DNA of 64,000 nucleotides, taken from Centropus unirufus (Eukaryota; Chordata; Aves; Cuculiformes; Centropidae). Both the position numbers and the translations under genes were made by a program. The stretch is from contig VYZI01000083.1 in the NCBI GenBank assembly GCA_013397695.1, positions 868,001-932,000 of the forward strand, read 5' to 3'. The notes under the pieces were generated by a model that saw only the letters and a list, made by a program, of their open reading frames with translations, was not told where the DNA came from and did not search any database. Positions 22,725 to 36,000 of the stretch are shown here, in pieces (within the stretch, counting starts at the first letter, position 1; each line of letters starts with the position of its first letter).

Positions 22725-25700
22725 TACACTAATGTAAACTAACCAAGAATCTGTCTTTGTTCTATATTTCATTAAAAAGAAGAATTAGTTTGGATTTTAC
22801 CCACTACCCAATACCTTTTCCAAAATATCAGAAAAGATCACTTCGAGAAAGGGCTGGGAACTTGTTCCTTTTCAATCACAGGGTTCTCAGTCTTTCATCT
22901 CCAAGAAAATTTAGGAAGTCACGAGTGCTTGGAGCATCTATAAAATCTGGGAAAAATCTCCTTTCCGACTGAAGACTGTGTTTATTCCTTTAATGATGCA
23001 CTTAGTCACAAGGGCTTTTCAAACATATATGCAAACTAAAACAATGATAAGTATCTAACAAGATGCCCTAGTTTTAAAGGCTGAGCACACACAGCTCTTG
23101 AGCTAAATATCCAATCACTTGTTTGGGGCATAAGGACTTTCAAGTCACTCGAATTTTGGCTGGGTTGGGTTCTCGCTGATGCTGAGGAATATCAGCTCCA
23201 TGGCAGTAGGGGCAACAAGTGAAAAAAAATGACAGGGAGAGCTTCAGGGAGGAAAAGCAAAGTTGTGATGCTGGGTCTGGCATTGCTCATACAGATGTGA
23301 GATAAGCACATACAAATGCCATCAGTTTTGTAGTGAGGTGCTTGAACAGAATAATGGATTTGTGCCAGTCATTAGGGGGCTTGATTTTTTTTTCCCTTTG
23401 AGCTTTCCAAAGATTTTAGTGTACAATTCTTCTGCCCAAACTGCACTGGTTTAACAGATCCTAAAGTACATTTAGTTAACTGCATGTAAAACATCCTCCC
23501 AGGTATCAGTGTTTCATTATCACCTCATCCCTAAATAAAAACAAAACATCGGGAGCATTCTGGAGAAAAACAGGATGGTTTCTAAACAGATTAAGTAGAG
23601 TAACACAGGAGTTGAGCTGAAACATATCTCTCCAGGCCCTCCAGGATTGTGTTTGCAGGCAAGATCAGAAGAGGGTGGGGAAAAATACAGTCTGTACTGA
23701 TTGCTCTTCCGTCCCACACGTCTCTAAAATTTATTTTTAATTATTTTTTACTATTTCATTATTTTCTTATTTTTACATGGAAACTTGGATCATGCCGCCC
23801 AAGCTTATGACAACTGCATATCTGATTCACAGGGCTGACATCATCACTGAAGTCTGTTCAGGTTTGCTACAATCTGCATCTCTTGTCAGGAGAATATATT
23901 CAAAAATCATTCATATATAAAGTGGAAAAGAGATACAATAAAACTGTTCCCAAGCTCAACATTTCATATTAACCTAGAACACAAAGTCTGCATGAATTGC
24001 TACCCTCACACAAGCATAAAACTGAGTTTCTATTAAAAATACTCAGATAGTGTGGTTTCAAAGCTAAGCTCCCACAGTACAGTAGCACCCACACAGAGAT
24101 TAGTGTCTTATCAATCTGGAAGAATTATCTAATCATCTCCCTAGGAATTATTAGTTAAAAGAACAGAAATATATAATCTCTTCTCCACCTCTCACCAAGA
24201 AGCAAAGGTTTTTTACAGTCTAGACCACAAAGAAGTTTTCTGATCTAGAAATCGTGCCCTTTTGATAAAGAAAATGTTTATAAAGATATTTCTCAGTTTC
24301 AAAAAATTATTACAAATGAGGAGCAGATGTGGGACAAAGTGGTAGGGAAAGAAGCAAGCAGAATGGAGATTTATACACTTGTCACTCTCAAGCACTGAGT
24401 TACAGTGCTCACATTTTAATGGAAAAGCATATCTTGATTTTTTGGTGCATGCTCTGCACACAAAGGAAGGTACTTTTTAACAGGACTATTTCAACAAGAA
24501 CTCCTTCCCTCTGATGAAGACAGATGATGGAAGAAGGTAGAGGGTTCTTTTTACCAACACAAAGAAGAGGAAAGTTTGGTATTAGTCCAGGGCTCTCCTC
24601 ACAAACACACGGTACAGAAATCGAGTAGTTGTACTAAGTAACTTCACGATTAAAATGCCTTTGTTGGCCTACTTCATGTTGATATCACTTGAAGCAGAAA
24701 GTATGACCAGGTATAACCAGGGCAGGACTGGATTCTGTACTCTTAACTGGTCAAGCAACACGTGACACCGCCTCCTTATCTTTGACTTGTGCTGGACACA
24801 AAACCTGTGTTGTTTAAATTCACAGAAGAGTTTCTGGTGGCCCTGCAGATCTAAATTCATCCTATAAACACACATTAAAAAGACACTAGATAACATTCAT
24901 AACCTACAGGATGGAGAAGAGCAGAATCCCTGAAACTGCACAAGTAAGATGCATTTCTTAAGACCCTGCTATAATTTCTAGTTTGCAATGATTGCTGCAA
25001 ATGGAATCTCTGTAATATTAATTATTTAGAGAAAGCTGTGTTGAGAACCCTTTCTGCAGGATAAGACTCACAATACATAACGTGTAATGTTTTAGATTCA
25101 AATTTAATTCAAATGGGTAAAATGAAGGTTTACATGAACAAAGTGTTAACATGCAACATGTCTCAAGCTTTTAGTACAGAACAATATCAAACTGGTACAT
25201 TACCATGATGCAGAGCATTAATGATGAGCCTCGTGGGAATGTAAACTACCATTTTGTCTGGTACGTATAATAGGCTTCTTTAAGAGTGACGGCAATTGAA
25301 ATGATTAGTCATTACCAAAACACCAGGATAGCCAACAAGAACTGCAAAATGTTCCCCAAAATTGAGAAGGAAGACCCAGATTTGTGAAGGATACACAATC
25401 TCAAGGCAATTGGATAATTCTGACCTCAGCAGAATTGTTGTGGCCAATTAAATTTGTAGGCCATGTTTTCAGAGTCTCTTTCCAAACTGCTTCCTTCCTT
25501 TTCCATGCATAAAGCCCAAAAAACCCCTTCACTGTGCCAAAGGAAAGGGGTAACGCACCAACAGGGAATATCAGCACTTTCCCTCCATCCTCCTTGCTGG
25601 TTTGTTGCTGTGGTTCACAATTGAGGTCAGTATAATTACACTAACTTCACACTTGCAATTTTGTCTAATAATGATGAAGATGGCCTTGATGTTATAAAAG

Positions 25701-28700
25701 TAATGTTTTCATGCCAGGCTGACCTCTGGATCTCTCTCTGGAGGATGGAAATTTAATATAATTCCTCCTCTTCAGCCACAGCTCATCTTTGAACTCCTTA
25801 CACTGCATTAGTTTACAAGGTCTTGTGCCCATTCCAACTGATAACATTCAGCATCGTTTCTTCACGAGGACCAGTGTATACATAGGAATTTAAGTAGAAT
25901 GAAGTCTGCGGTATGCAGCACACAATTTACAAAGATGAGTAAAGTATATTAAGTCCAAAATAAAGAACCATCAATTAACTCTGAGCCTATTTTCAATTTT
26001 CGTTTCTTAAAAAACTAGAACTGTCCTGCTACCAACACCAAATTCCTACCAGATTCTGAAGAGCTGAGCAGAATTTTAAGGAAAATAAGACCTATTTGTT
26101 GCAAATTAGCATTCAGGTGCTCTGAATATCAAACATGAATCACTTTCTCAATAGTTCAAATGTGAACATTTGTAGCTTTATGTGCTCTCAGGCTATGTGG
26201 ATCTTCCTTCTTCAATTACCTTAGAACACACATCAAACATGATAGGAAGAGAAAGATAAGCCTTTCCTTTTCAAGGAATGCTTTGTTCCAAAGTCTATTG
26301 AACAGAAAACTGAACCAATATGAAATGTTTCCCTTCACACTCTGATCAAGGTATCAACAACACTGAGCAAACAGATGGTGTTTTATCACCTGTTTTATTG
26401 TCTCTTTATGTACAAGCCCCATTGTTATCGACTGGGCACACTCCTTAAGTTGCTGCAACATCACAGCCCCACTACCATTTGATCTACAGGTATAATTACG
26501 GCAAGACATGAGAAGGTTGATGTATTTGTCAAGTAGAGGGAAAAAACAACAACAAATAACAAGTGGAAAATGATAAAATATCACCGAGTGTCTCCTATAT
26601 GTATCTTTTTCCTTTAATCCTACCAAGTAAATAACTATTATATATCATTTACTGAAAGTAGAATTGCAATGTGTACACATACATAGCAATCCCCAATATA
26701 AAATAGAAATTTATTATGGCTTGAAATTGAGGACAAGATATTTTGGATTTAACTATAATCAAACCCACTGGATACATTTAATGTAGCTGAGCTGAACAAT
26801 ATTAATTGCCATAAATAGTAGAAAATATTTTTTCCTCCTTTGAAAAATGTCCCATAAATGGTTTGCTAAGGAGCCCAAGAAGTCTGTCTTACATCTATAT
26901 GACAAAAGCAAGAGACATTTATTCATCCGTTTTCCCCCAACATAATGATTTAGAGAAGGAAATTTTACAAGAGACTATCTTTTAAGAAGGTACATCTATA
27001 ATCCTCTAAAGAGAAGGACAATTTCTCCGCTGAGATCAGAGGGCTTTGAATCTGGCACTAGGGGTTAAAAAACCCTGGTGGATTTAATTTTGGTTCTCTT
27101 CAAGAAGGGTACAGAAAAACCTCTTCCAATTATCAGAAACGAATATTCTTACCTCTGGTTATTCCCATGCCAATAATATGTTCTTTGATTTTGGACAGAC
27201 TGGGCTTGAATGAGATTGAACCAGACAGTGGTCACTTTTCTGAATTACTGTGTAAATGCACAGAATAGCAGGTGCTGCAAAGATTTCAGAGCTGCCCCTT
27301 GTATTAATGACAAAGATGAAAACGCACCACATGGAACCTGAGCTCAGTCAGGGAGTCAATCAGAAAAAAGGGTATGCTATAACCTAATAAAAATGGCAAA
27401 AGCAATCTGCAATAAAATAAAGCACTGTTATTTGTTTCTGGGCTTCCACACAATATTCTCCTCCCTTCTTACCAAAAAGCAATGAATTCCAATATAGAGG
27501 TAGTTTTTTGAAAAGGGCATTTGTCCCTTCTATCTTATATGGGATCCTCTGCATGGAAACTGCTTTTCATGAGGTGCAGGATCACGCTTTACTAACAGTT
27601 GTTTCACTATAGGGCTCATGCTTATTGCTTCTCTTGCTGAACTGGGCTAGGTACTTTTTATAGTTTACTTTTAAAGTTTGCATCCATGTAGAAATAACAT
27701 AAAATATACTTGATTCCACTTACAAAACTGCAATTCTCTTAACAGATGCCTTGGCCTTTCTCCTACTGTAATGTTTAGGGTCCAGACTAATCCAAGTGGA
27801 AGTGATCTTTAGGCAACAGCAAATATAAAGGCACGGGAAGGCACTTCTGCCATTCATTCTTTAAAGATAAAATAAATGTCCCTTCAGAATCTTGTAGAAA
27901 CAAATAGGAGAAGGCAGGTTGTTTCAAAGTTCTGGTGTTCTAATGTACCTAGCTCTGGCTGTTATGAAGAGGAAGAGAAATGAAGAAAGTGGTGGGAAGT
28001 GCGCCCAGTTAGGGGAGGAGAGAGGAAATGACATTTGCTTCATGGAACCCCCACCTCCTAAAGATACCTCTCACAGCCACCAGTTTGTCCAACTGACACA
28101 TTGCTGTGTGTTACAGACGTACACCCACACACATATGTGTGTATGGGCAGCAAATAGACATGCGAAACATGCTCAACGCTCTTCTATTGGGCATTATTTT
28201 ATTTTTTTGCCATATTTATTACTAAGGTAAAAAAACAAAAAAAAAACAAAAAACTTTGTGCCCGAAATGACATCCCTGTCCTCTAGTTTTTTCTATGTTG
28301 TTTACCCTGAGAAAATTATTTTCCTTAGCAACTATTTCGTGATTTTCTCTCTCTTGTTTTTAATCCTGTCCCAAATGAAGCTCATTCCACCTGAAAGGCA
28401 CATGTTAGAGGGCTGCATCTAGCTTTGCAGTGTGTTTAGGTTTTAGTCTCCATGCAAATGGTTCCTTTCGGTTACAGCTGTTAGAGAATTTCTCCATTCT
28501 CTGACCTGTAATAGTTGGAGCTCAGGAGTACCCATAGAACATCAGCTCTTTAATTCCCACATTGTTTCACAAGGACAAAGACATTCCTAGAGTTCCACCT
28601 GTCCATCACAGCCACCTTAGTCACTCAAGTGCAGAAAGTTACCTCCTTGTGACCAGACAATCAATAATCAGAGCCCAAATGCAATCACAAGCATGCTCTT

Positions 28701-31700
28701 GACTCCTTGAACCTGAAAGTTTATAGTGTAGTGTTTATCTGGATAATAAGAATCATAAAATGACTTACTGGGTAATTATGGCTTGAGAAGAAATGTGTTA
28801 AAAGCACAAGCTGTTTAAAGACAAATACCCCATTTGAATTCACAAATGACTTGTTTACTGTAAATGTTTCTGCTCCGATCAGGAAGCAGATTAGAAATCA
28901 ATGTTGGAACATTACAAATATTTTACCCAAGAGAGTGACATTTCCTGGGACAGATCAAGATTGCAGAAATAAATTCTCCAGCTGACTGAGGACCATCAGA
29001 AACCTTTGCACATTTCACTTGGGTCTTGAAGGAACATCTGGTGATACTGCTGCAAGCAGCAAGCGTGGGGCTGGGTAAACATGCTTCTTGCCAACGCTCC
29101 TGCAAAGCCGAGCTCTGTCTATGGAGCTGCACTGGTTACCCTTTTACTGACAAGTCTGCACATATTTGTTTTTCCAGAAATGCGTCCCATATGAAAAGCA
29201 GTTCAAAACAAAGTAATTTGTCTTAGCACACTCCTCCCCTAAAGAACAAACTCTATGTGAGTTGGTAATGGCATTGCTTATCTGTAAAGAAAGAAACAGG
29301 GAGATGCTACAACTAAATGTATAAAAACTGGCAGTGACCTTATCACAGTCCTTTTAAAACAAAACAGGAGTTTCACCTCACTGAGACAGTCTGAAGGGCG
29401 CTACTGCTGGTCCCTATAACATAGTGACTCTTGTCTAAACAGAAGGTTTAGGCAATGGCAGTGAAGATACAGCTTCTTTTCTTCAGCATCAGCTTTCCTG
29501 TGCCATTTGAAATACACAGGATGTCAAACAGAATTTACAGCAAACAATGATGGAATTAAAAATTTCATATAGGTAGGATGGCAAGAGTTTTATTTGGCTT
29601 TTTAAACACATTAAGTAATGCATAATACAATCATGAATATTATTAATTTTAGGATATTCTCGTACTGAACATTAAAACTCGTCAGTCAGAGAATACATGA
29701 TTTTTCCTCATTTCGTGGAGTTTTTTAAGAGAAACTTGCACTGCGGTTTTAGGGAAGTCATTCCAGACCAACCTATTTATTTGTCTAAAATTCAGATATT
29801 ATTTGTAAAACCTAAAGTCTTTCTCCAGTATGAGATCTTAAAAAAATGACTAAAAGGTTTGATGACAAGCAAGTGCATCTGTGGTAAAGCAACTGTATTT
29901 CTGAAGAACACTTCCATCACTCCTCCTGCACCTCTGCTCCATGGAAAATTCTTTTGGGAATAAACCAGTTCAGCTTTTGCTTTCAACCAGAATTTGAAGT
30001 AAATCCCTTGAAGTATCTTCATTCTAACCCAGATCCCCGAGTTGATAAAAAATGTGCAGTACCTTTTACTAAAAAATGTGAACGCCTTTCATTTCTTCTC
30101 TACATTGTGTGTTACATCTGTGGTCCAGAACCCATGCAGGAGTGAGATCAGTAATTATACATTGCCTGATTTGGAACAGGTTTAACTGTGAATACAGTTT
30201 TTGGCACAGCTAAGCAAGGTTTCCTTTGCTGAACAAAACACATCATGTCAAACTCCCCACCACAGACACCAAATGCACTGAACAGCACAACTTAATGCAC
30301 TTCATCAACGCAATGCTAAGTTTCATGGCTTAATGGAAATTTGTGATGAACTTTTACTCATTTAGTAAATTTAGGGGGAGTATTTGAAACACGTTTTTGA
30401 AAATAAGAGAATGACAGATCATAAAAAGAAATAAAAATTGAATTTTACTCAAAGGGATCAATATTGCTTCTGTGTCCGCCTCCCCCGCTGCACAAAGCAT
30501 TGTGAGATCTTTTAGATAAATGTACAACAAAAGTACTGCTTAGAGTGACACAGCGTGCACCTGGGGAGGTACCTAGCAGGACTTCACTTTTCAGAGCTGT
30601 CCGGAAATTAAACTTCTAGCCTTTACACCGCTAGTAGTACTGAATATTGAACTGGATTCCCATGGAATAACTAGCTTTCACGAAGGACTAATGTTTGTAA
30701 GTGTCTGCTAGCCTGGATGATGTGAAATCCCGAGTGATATTACTTAGGATGCATACATACCACATACAAGGCGGGTTTTCCCCTTCCGGTGCCTGAAGCC
30801 CATAAAACCACTATTGTCAAAATGATTGCTGGTAACTCCCTCCTCAGTCAGTGAAATGGGTTTTTCAGCTCTCTTCGGAGTAGCCAGGATTCTAGCAGTG
30901 AATGATGAGTAGTACAGATGTTTTATGCATCTGTCTTAATGAACAGCCCAGACAGGAAGATTACTCCTTTTAAGAAGGATGCCAAATAGCAATTTGTTTA
31001 TACATTTCCTGCAAGCTTCCAGTGTTTTTACCTCTGATGGGGCAGCTTTTCCATTTTCCCGTGCCATGCGCTGCAGAAACAAACACTGGAGGTGGATTGA
31101 AAGATGTAGAGCAACACCAAAGAGATGAAGTGAAATAAGACAACAGCTTTAACACTTCCAGAGAACAAAGAGCTCAAGTAGTGACTAGATAGGTTACAGA
31201 GATGTTACCGTCCAAATTAATTACATTTTGCACGTCAGCTTTGTGGCTGGATAACAAAGTCCTGGTTATGTTTATGTATGACGACTCCAAGATTTGAAAC
31301 AAGTAAAAGGATGAAAGAAATCTCCAGTGCTGTCATTTTTTTTTCTCAGCCGCAAATGCAAGAGGAAAAGAGAAGGTGTTTATATGGTGTGACTGACAGA
31401 ATACTTGAGCTTTAAGGAAGCATCACCATTTATCCTTGTTTACAGCAAAAGAGAAAGATAAGGAACTGTTTTGTGATAGCAGGGGTGGAGCTTTCATTAT
31501 CAAACACAGTCTTCACAGAAAATGCAGCATGTGCAAACACCCAAATGAAAAAAATGAGACTGGGTAACTTACTGCAAGAGACTAAGGCAATGGATCCACA
31601 GTTATTCAGATCCAAAAGAGCTGTAATATAACAGGAACACCAGTTTTACTGCACAGAGATGAAGGACACTCAAGATGGTTAAAAAGCAGCATGTGAGTCA

Positions 31701-33499
31701 GTGGTGGCACCCTTTGCATTCTGAACAGGTCCTGAGGGAAGGATAAGGCAATCCACTTCTTGATGCTTCTATGTTTGTCAAGGAACTGAGGTTCTCTGAT
31801 AAGCAAAGGGCTCATTACTATTCGCCAATCCAAATTAAATTTCAGGCACTCTGGACAACTTGTCTCCACAGAAAGACCTCGTTTTGCATTTCCAGCTCTG
31901 TCCTAAGTCTGTATTGTAGCAGGTTTGTTTCCTACCAGCTGCTGAATTTCTCTGCAGAAGTGCCTCTATTGATTAGGGCATGAGCACAAATGAATTAAGA
32001 AGAGAGGAGTTGATTTAAAGTGGGAGGTTGTAACTTTACTAACTTTTATCACAAGCAGAGATATTACACCGGAATGTTTTCACTTGGTCAATATGTTGCT
32101 AACAGTGTTCTAAGGCAAATGAATATTATACAGCGTAGGCATTCTGAGAGTTAGGTCTTTCACTAAAAAGGGAGGCAAGCAAGCACAGAAGAGCTATCTT
32201 AACCAGACAAGATTTAAAATATCTTTTTTATTATTTTAACAAACCAATATTGCTCATTATCTCCTCAACCTCCTGTACTACACTGAAGGTAATCTACCTG
32301 TGCTGGCTAAAAACTGTGACGAAAATATGAATCCAGTCTAAATACAAAATTGGCATCTTCTGCTTCCCAGCAGGTGGGTTCAAAACACCCAGGCTACAGT
32401 GAAGAAGATACCTTGGCAATTTCAGTTCCCTTGAAAAAAACATTCCTGATTCTGCATCTTAGCAGTTGGACCGATGTGCGGTATCTTGGGAACAGGGTGC
32501 TTGCAGTTCAATGCAGGGTGGTCCTGGTCAGAATGGTTTGTCTGCCCTCTTTCCACACGTCTACAAAGAGGAGAGAACATAGAGGAGCAGCTTTGCTCTC
32601 CAGTACCAGTCATCAGTGGGCAGGGACATATGGCCGAGATGAAATGAAGTGGGAAAAAACCTCAGCCTTGGCTCAGGGCTTCAGCTCTGAGGGTCAGCCT
32701 TCTCCCTGCCTGTGTGATCAGAGGCACCGTCTGTCTGGACAGGCAGGGAGATTTAAATGGCAGCAAAACTAACACACTTGAACTGAAAAGGGTCCAAATT
32801 CTGCCACATTGCTCAAATGCACAAGGAAAGGCAGCTTTGAAGATCCCAAGGATGCATAGCAAGGGATTTTAAATAGTACAGAATTTACAACATTATTACT
32901 AATTGTTCCCTGACGCTCAACCATGTAATTTAAAATTACATGTATTACTTCATCCCCAGTGCTTCATATATGACCAGTGAACAGTGCTTCTACCATCAAG
33001 CAGGTTTCTCTGCAGCAAGACACCACTGCTGTGGCCCCAGTTATTTATATTTGCATGACAAACAGTTTCTGGCTCTTTGCCTAACAGGTTGGCGTTGGAA
33101 CATTTGGTCCAAAAACCACGTCTGCCAGCTAAGAACTGAGCTGAATCTGTCAGAAGGCGTAAGATAAATGTGTCACCATTGACAGCCTGCATGTGTGTAA
33201 TTTGAACTACAATAAGTGCAAGTTATTGACCACAAAGCAGTCTATACTAGGACTGCACACACTTCCCACGCAGATGTAAATAGTGATTGCAGCTATAGAC
33301 CCATTTCTATTTTCTGACTCAGAGTGTTGTACTGTTGCCCACCAACTTTGAACACTATTTCAATTTCATGCAAGCAACACAAGTGGTACAAAACAGCCTC
33401 TACAGTAAAAAATAAATAAAATAAATCAGAAATAAAATAAACAGAGGGGGGAAAAAACCCACACTCCTATCCTTAAGACTCAAAATCTGTTGCATACAT
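22725..33499. other. long unique AT-rich stretch, nothing recognised
   Basis: About 10.8 kb contains no CR1, LTR or RNA gene that I can identify. Visible features are an A-rich run at 28228-28254, a perfect 16-base ACACACATATGTGTGT palindrome at 28127-28142, and a 13-base inverted repeat at 32701-32751. The near-absence of repeats over this length fits a gene desert or large intron, which in birds can hold conserved noncoding elements. I cannot assess conservation here. Confidence 0.5.
32701..32751. repeat. 13-base inverted repeat with 25-base loop
   Basis: Arms at 32701-32713 (TCTCCCTGCCTGT) and 32739-32751 (ACAGGCAGGGAGA) are perfect reverse complements around a 25-base spacer. The transcript could form a hairpin. 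Nothing around it suggests a transposon end or a known small RNA. Confidence 0.7.
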
Positions 33500-33519
33500 T
33501 AGGGTATTAAACCTTATGA

Positions 33520-33860
33520 GCGAGTAACCAAACCACCTTCCTCCTGCGTTCTGCCACGTTCCCAACACGTGCCGCTACGCACACCTATTCCCTTAGTCAA
33601 CAGATAAAAAGTGAGCAGCTCGGGCAATCAAACCCGACAATCAAGAGAATGAGCTAGCAGAACTCTCGCCACTCTCCCTCCTGCCCATCTTTGGAAAACT
33701 GATGCCAGATGTACTCAGATCCACTTGTTTAGCTTAGGCTGAGGCTGCAGGAAGGACTCAAAGGCAATGCCTGGCGTATCATTCCCAGCTGTTCACGAGG
33801 GCTGCTCTCTCTTACAGCGCGGCTCTGACCCCACTCACTTTGAGCTCAGCAGGAGCCTCC
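33520..33860. promoter_or_regulatory. CpG-enriched patch 1
   Basis: I count about 13 CpG dinucleotides in some 330 bases, against a CpG-poor background, with visibly higher GC. A canonical E-box CACGTG sits at 33566-33571, inside the run CCAACACGTGCCGCTACGCA. No TATA box, clear initiator or coding start is evident. It could be a regulatory element or weak promoter. I infer this from base composition only. Confidence 0.35.
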
Positions 33861-34779
33861 TTTCAAAGGCAAGAGGAGGAAGCCCACAGGTACCCATGGC
33901 GCAGGCAGCACAAACTCTTCCAGTGGGATTCCACTGATTTTAAGGAAAACTTCCTTTTACTGCCTCGGTCAGACACAGAAAAGCATTCTTTACGAAGCAA
34001 ATAGAGGGAATTGTAATAATTGAAACCAGCGTGAGGCCTCACTGTTAATTTTGGGAAAGGGATCTTGAAAACGGAACAGCTACCATCAGAAGTAATCATA
34101 AACAACTTACCAGCGATTTATATAAATACCAACTAAATGTAATAGGAATTTAACTGGAGAGCAGATGGAAAGGAGAAAAAAAAACAAGTTGTCTATGCTT
34201 TTGCAGAACTGCTTACCGTAAATGAAGCCAGTGGGGCATCCACTGACTGACATCATACTTGGATAATAAATGACCCCAAACTGCAACATACTTCTTGCAA
34301 GCTTAAAATATATCTATAGAATAAATGATTTTTATTTGCCCTGTTCTCTGGAATATTAAGAAGTTATTACAACAACCAATCTTTGTAGCTCTATATTACA
34401 TTATGTACATTTATTCTGTCAATTTTTAACACTTCATTCCCCAACTTCAGACAAGAAGTGTTTATATTGTGCCATTTTGTTGTTATTTTGTTCCCTTTTG
34501 GGATACTATCAATAAAAACAAGGGATTGTCCTTATCAAAACAGAAGGTTTAACTTTGTTTGGAGGTTTTGAGGCATGATTTCTACTTTTAATATGCTTAT
34601 GTTTACTGCATTCATCAATATTCTTCACCTCACTGCAGGCAGTAAAGGCAAAACCACGCGCCTGCATACATCTTACTCTCATCTTTGACATAAATGTGCT
34701 TAAGCGTAAGAATTAACCTATTGAATCATATTTCATTGTATCCACTGGAAGCAAAGGGCAGTTGGGAGCCTGTCCTTAG

Positions 34780-35235
34780 ATCAGATTCATGGCGCATGCA
34801 AACAGCCGTCCTGCATGAGAGCTCCAGTGTGGCCTGAGCAGCTCCCGGGCACAGCCACGCAGCCAGGTGACTGCTCCCGAGGGAGACGGGCAAAGCCAGA
34901 GGCCATGAGCCACCACCGAGACCATCAAGCAGACAAAGACACCGGTTTTCTTCCAGACGCAGATGTGGCAGACGAAAATCTGTCGCCAACTTTCTTACGG
35001 CCGCTCTTATTTTCTGCTCTCTCAGCCACTTTTGTGAAGGCGATTCCAGCTCGCTTTCGGTCAGAATGAGCAGGATGTGTTCAGCTGATTTCTAGAGCGA
35101 GGCTCTCTGATTCCAGCTTTCTGACTGAAATGGGTCAGGGAGCTTTCAAAAGAGCAATTGCGCTGGTAGGGGAGAAGACCCTACAGGGGAGAACAGCGGG
35201 GAGGAGGACATCACTTCCAGATGATAAATGGCAAA
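34780..35235. promoter_or_regulatory. CpG-enriched patch 2 (weak CpG-island candidate)
   Basis: By eye there are about 19 CpGs in roughly 450 bases with GC near or just above half, close to the classic island thresholds. It contains CACCGGTT (Grainyhead-like) near 34940. A plus-strand frame at 34815-35069 crosses it but has no recognisable motif. Together with the patch 0.9 kb to the left it makes a distinct island in AT-rich DNA. A promoter of an unseen transcript or an enhancer is possible. Confidence 0.35.
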
Positions 35236-35897
35236 ACTGGATGCTGAGGAGGACATCTGCCTCCAGCCCAGGACTGGTTATGAGCTCGAGCTGAGCACAT
35301 GCACATCTGAGTGAAAGCTGCACATGCTACTGCCCCTGAATGTCCCCAAGAGCAACACGGGGTGTTCCTTCCCCTCCCGCACCAACCTGAACCTCTGATA
35401 AGTTCCCATTGAGTCTCTCCGTGTGGAAAATGGACTGCAATAAAACCAACTCAAAGAATTGTTAAATATTTTACTCATCTTTCCACCCATATTTTAATGA
35501 TTTTACTTTCTATACAATTTTAAAGTACGTTTCTGAGAATCCTTTGAATTATTTATCTATCATGCAGCAAGGCTAAACTAGAACACCAATAAATATTATG
35601 TAGATAATGTGAAAGTGCTTTGTCTATTTGCCATTGTGTTATTTGTGCAGAATTGTTGAATAACAAGAAAATATGACTACCAGCAATAAAAATAATTTTT
35701 TTTTGATGTGTGAGGGTTCACAGACCCTTTGAAAATGCACCATGCCCAGTGTTATACCAGTAAAATTACACTTTGCCTCTCAAACTAACAAGCATTTCCA
35801 TTAAACATAGCATTCTCAGCAAGATATTTTCTCAATAGTGAATACTCCAATTGACAAAGGATTAAATTACTGTTAAGCCATTCATTATTTATGGCTC

Positions 35898-35918
35898 TTA
35901 ACACCTGTTAGGTGTTAA
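35898..35918. promoter_or_regulatory. palindromic T-box-like site
   Basis: TTAACACCT (35898-35906), GTT, then AGGTGTTAA (35910-35918) form perfect 9-base arms around a 3-base spacer. Each arm contains AGGTGT, the core of the T-box half-site (AGGTGTGA-like), in inverted arrangement as in Brachyury-type palindromes. The last bases of each half-site differ from the best consensus. Binding is inference. Confidence 0.4.
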
Positions 35919-36000
35919 ATTTACCTTTTCACTTCGCTGCTGTGCAAGATACCTGCTCCCACTTCATTAATATCCAGTGTTTTACACCACTGAAGACATT

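Noticed and set aside
22524..22772. Open frames on both strands across the N run
   Set aside because: They exist only because unknown codons are not counted as stops.
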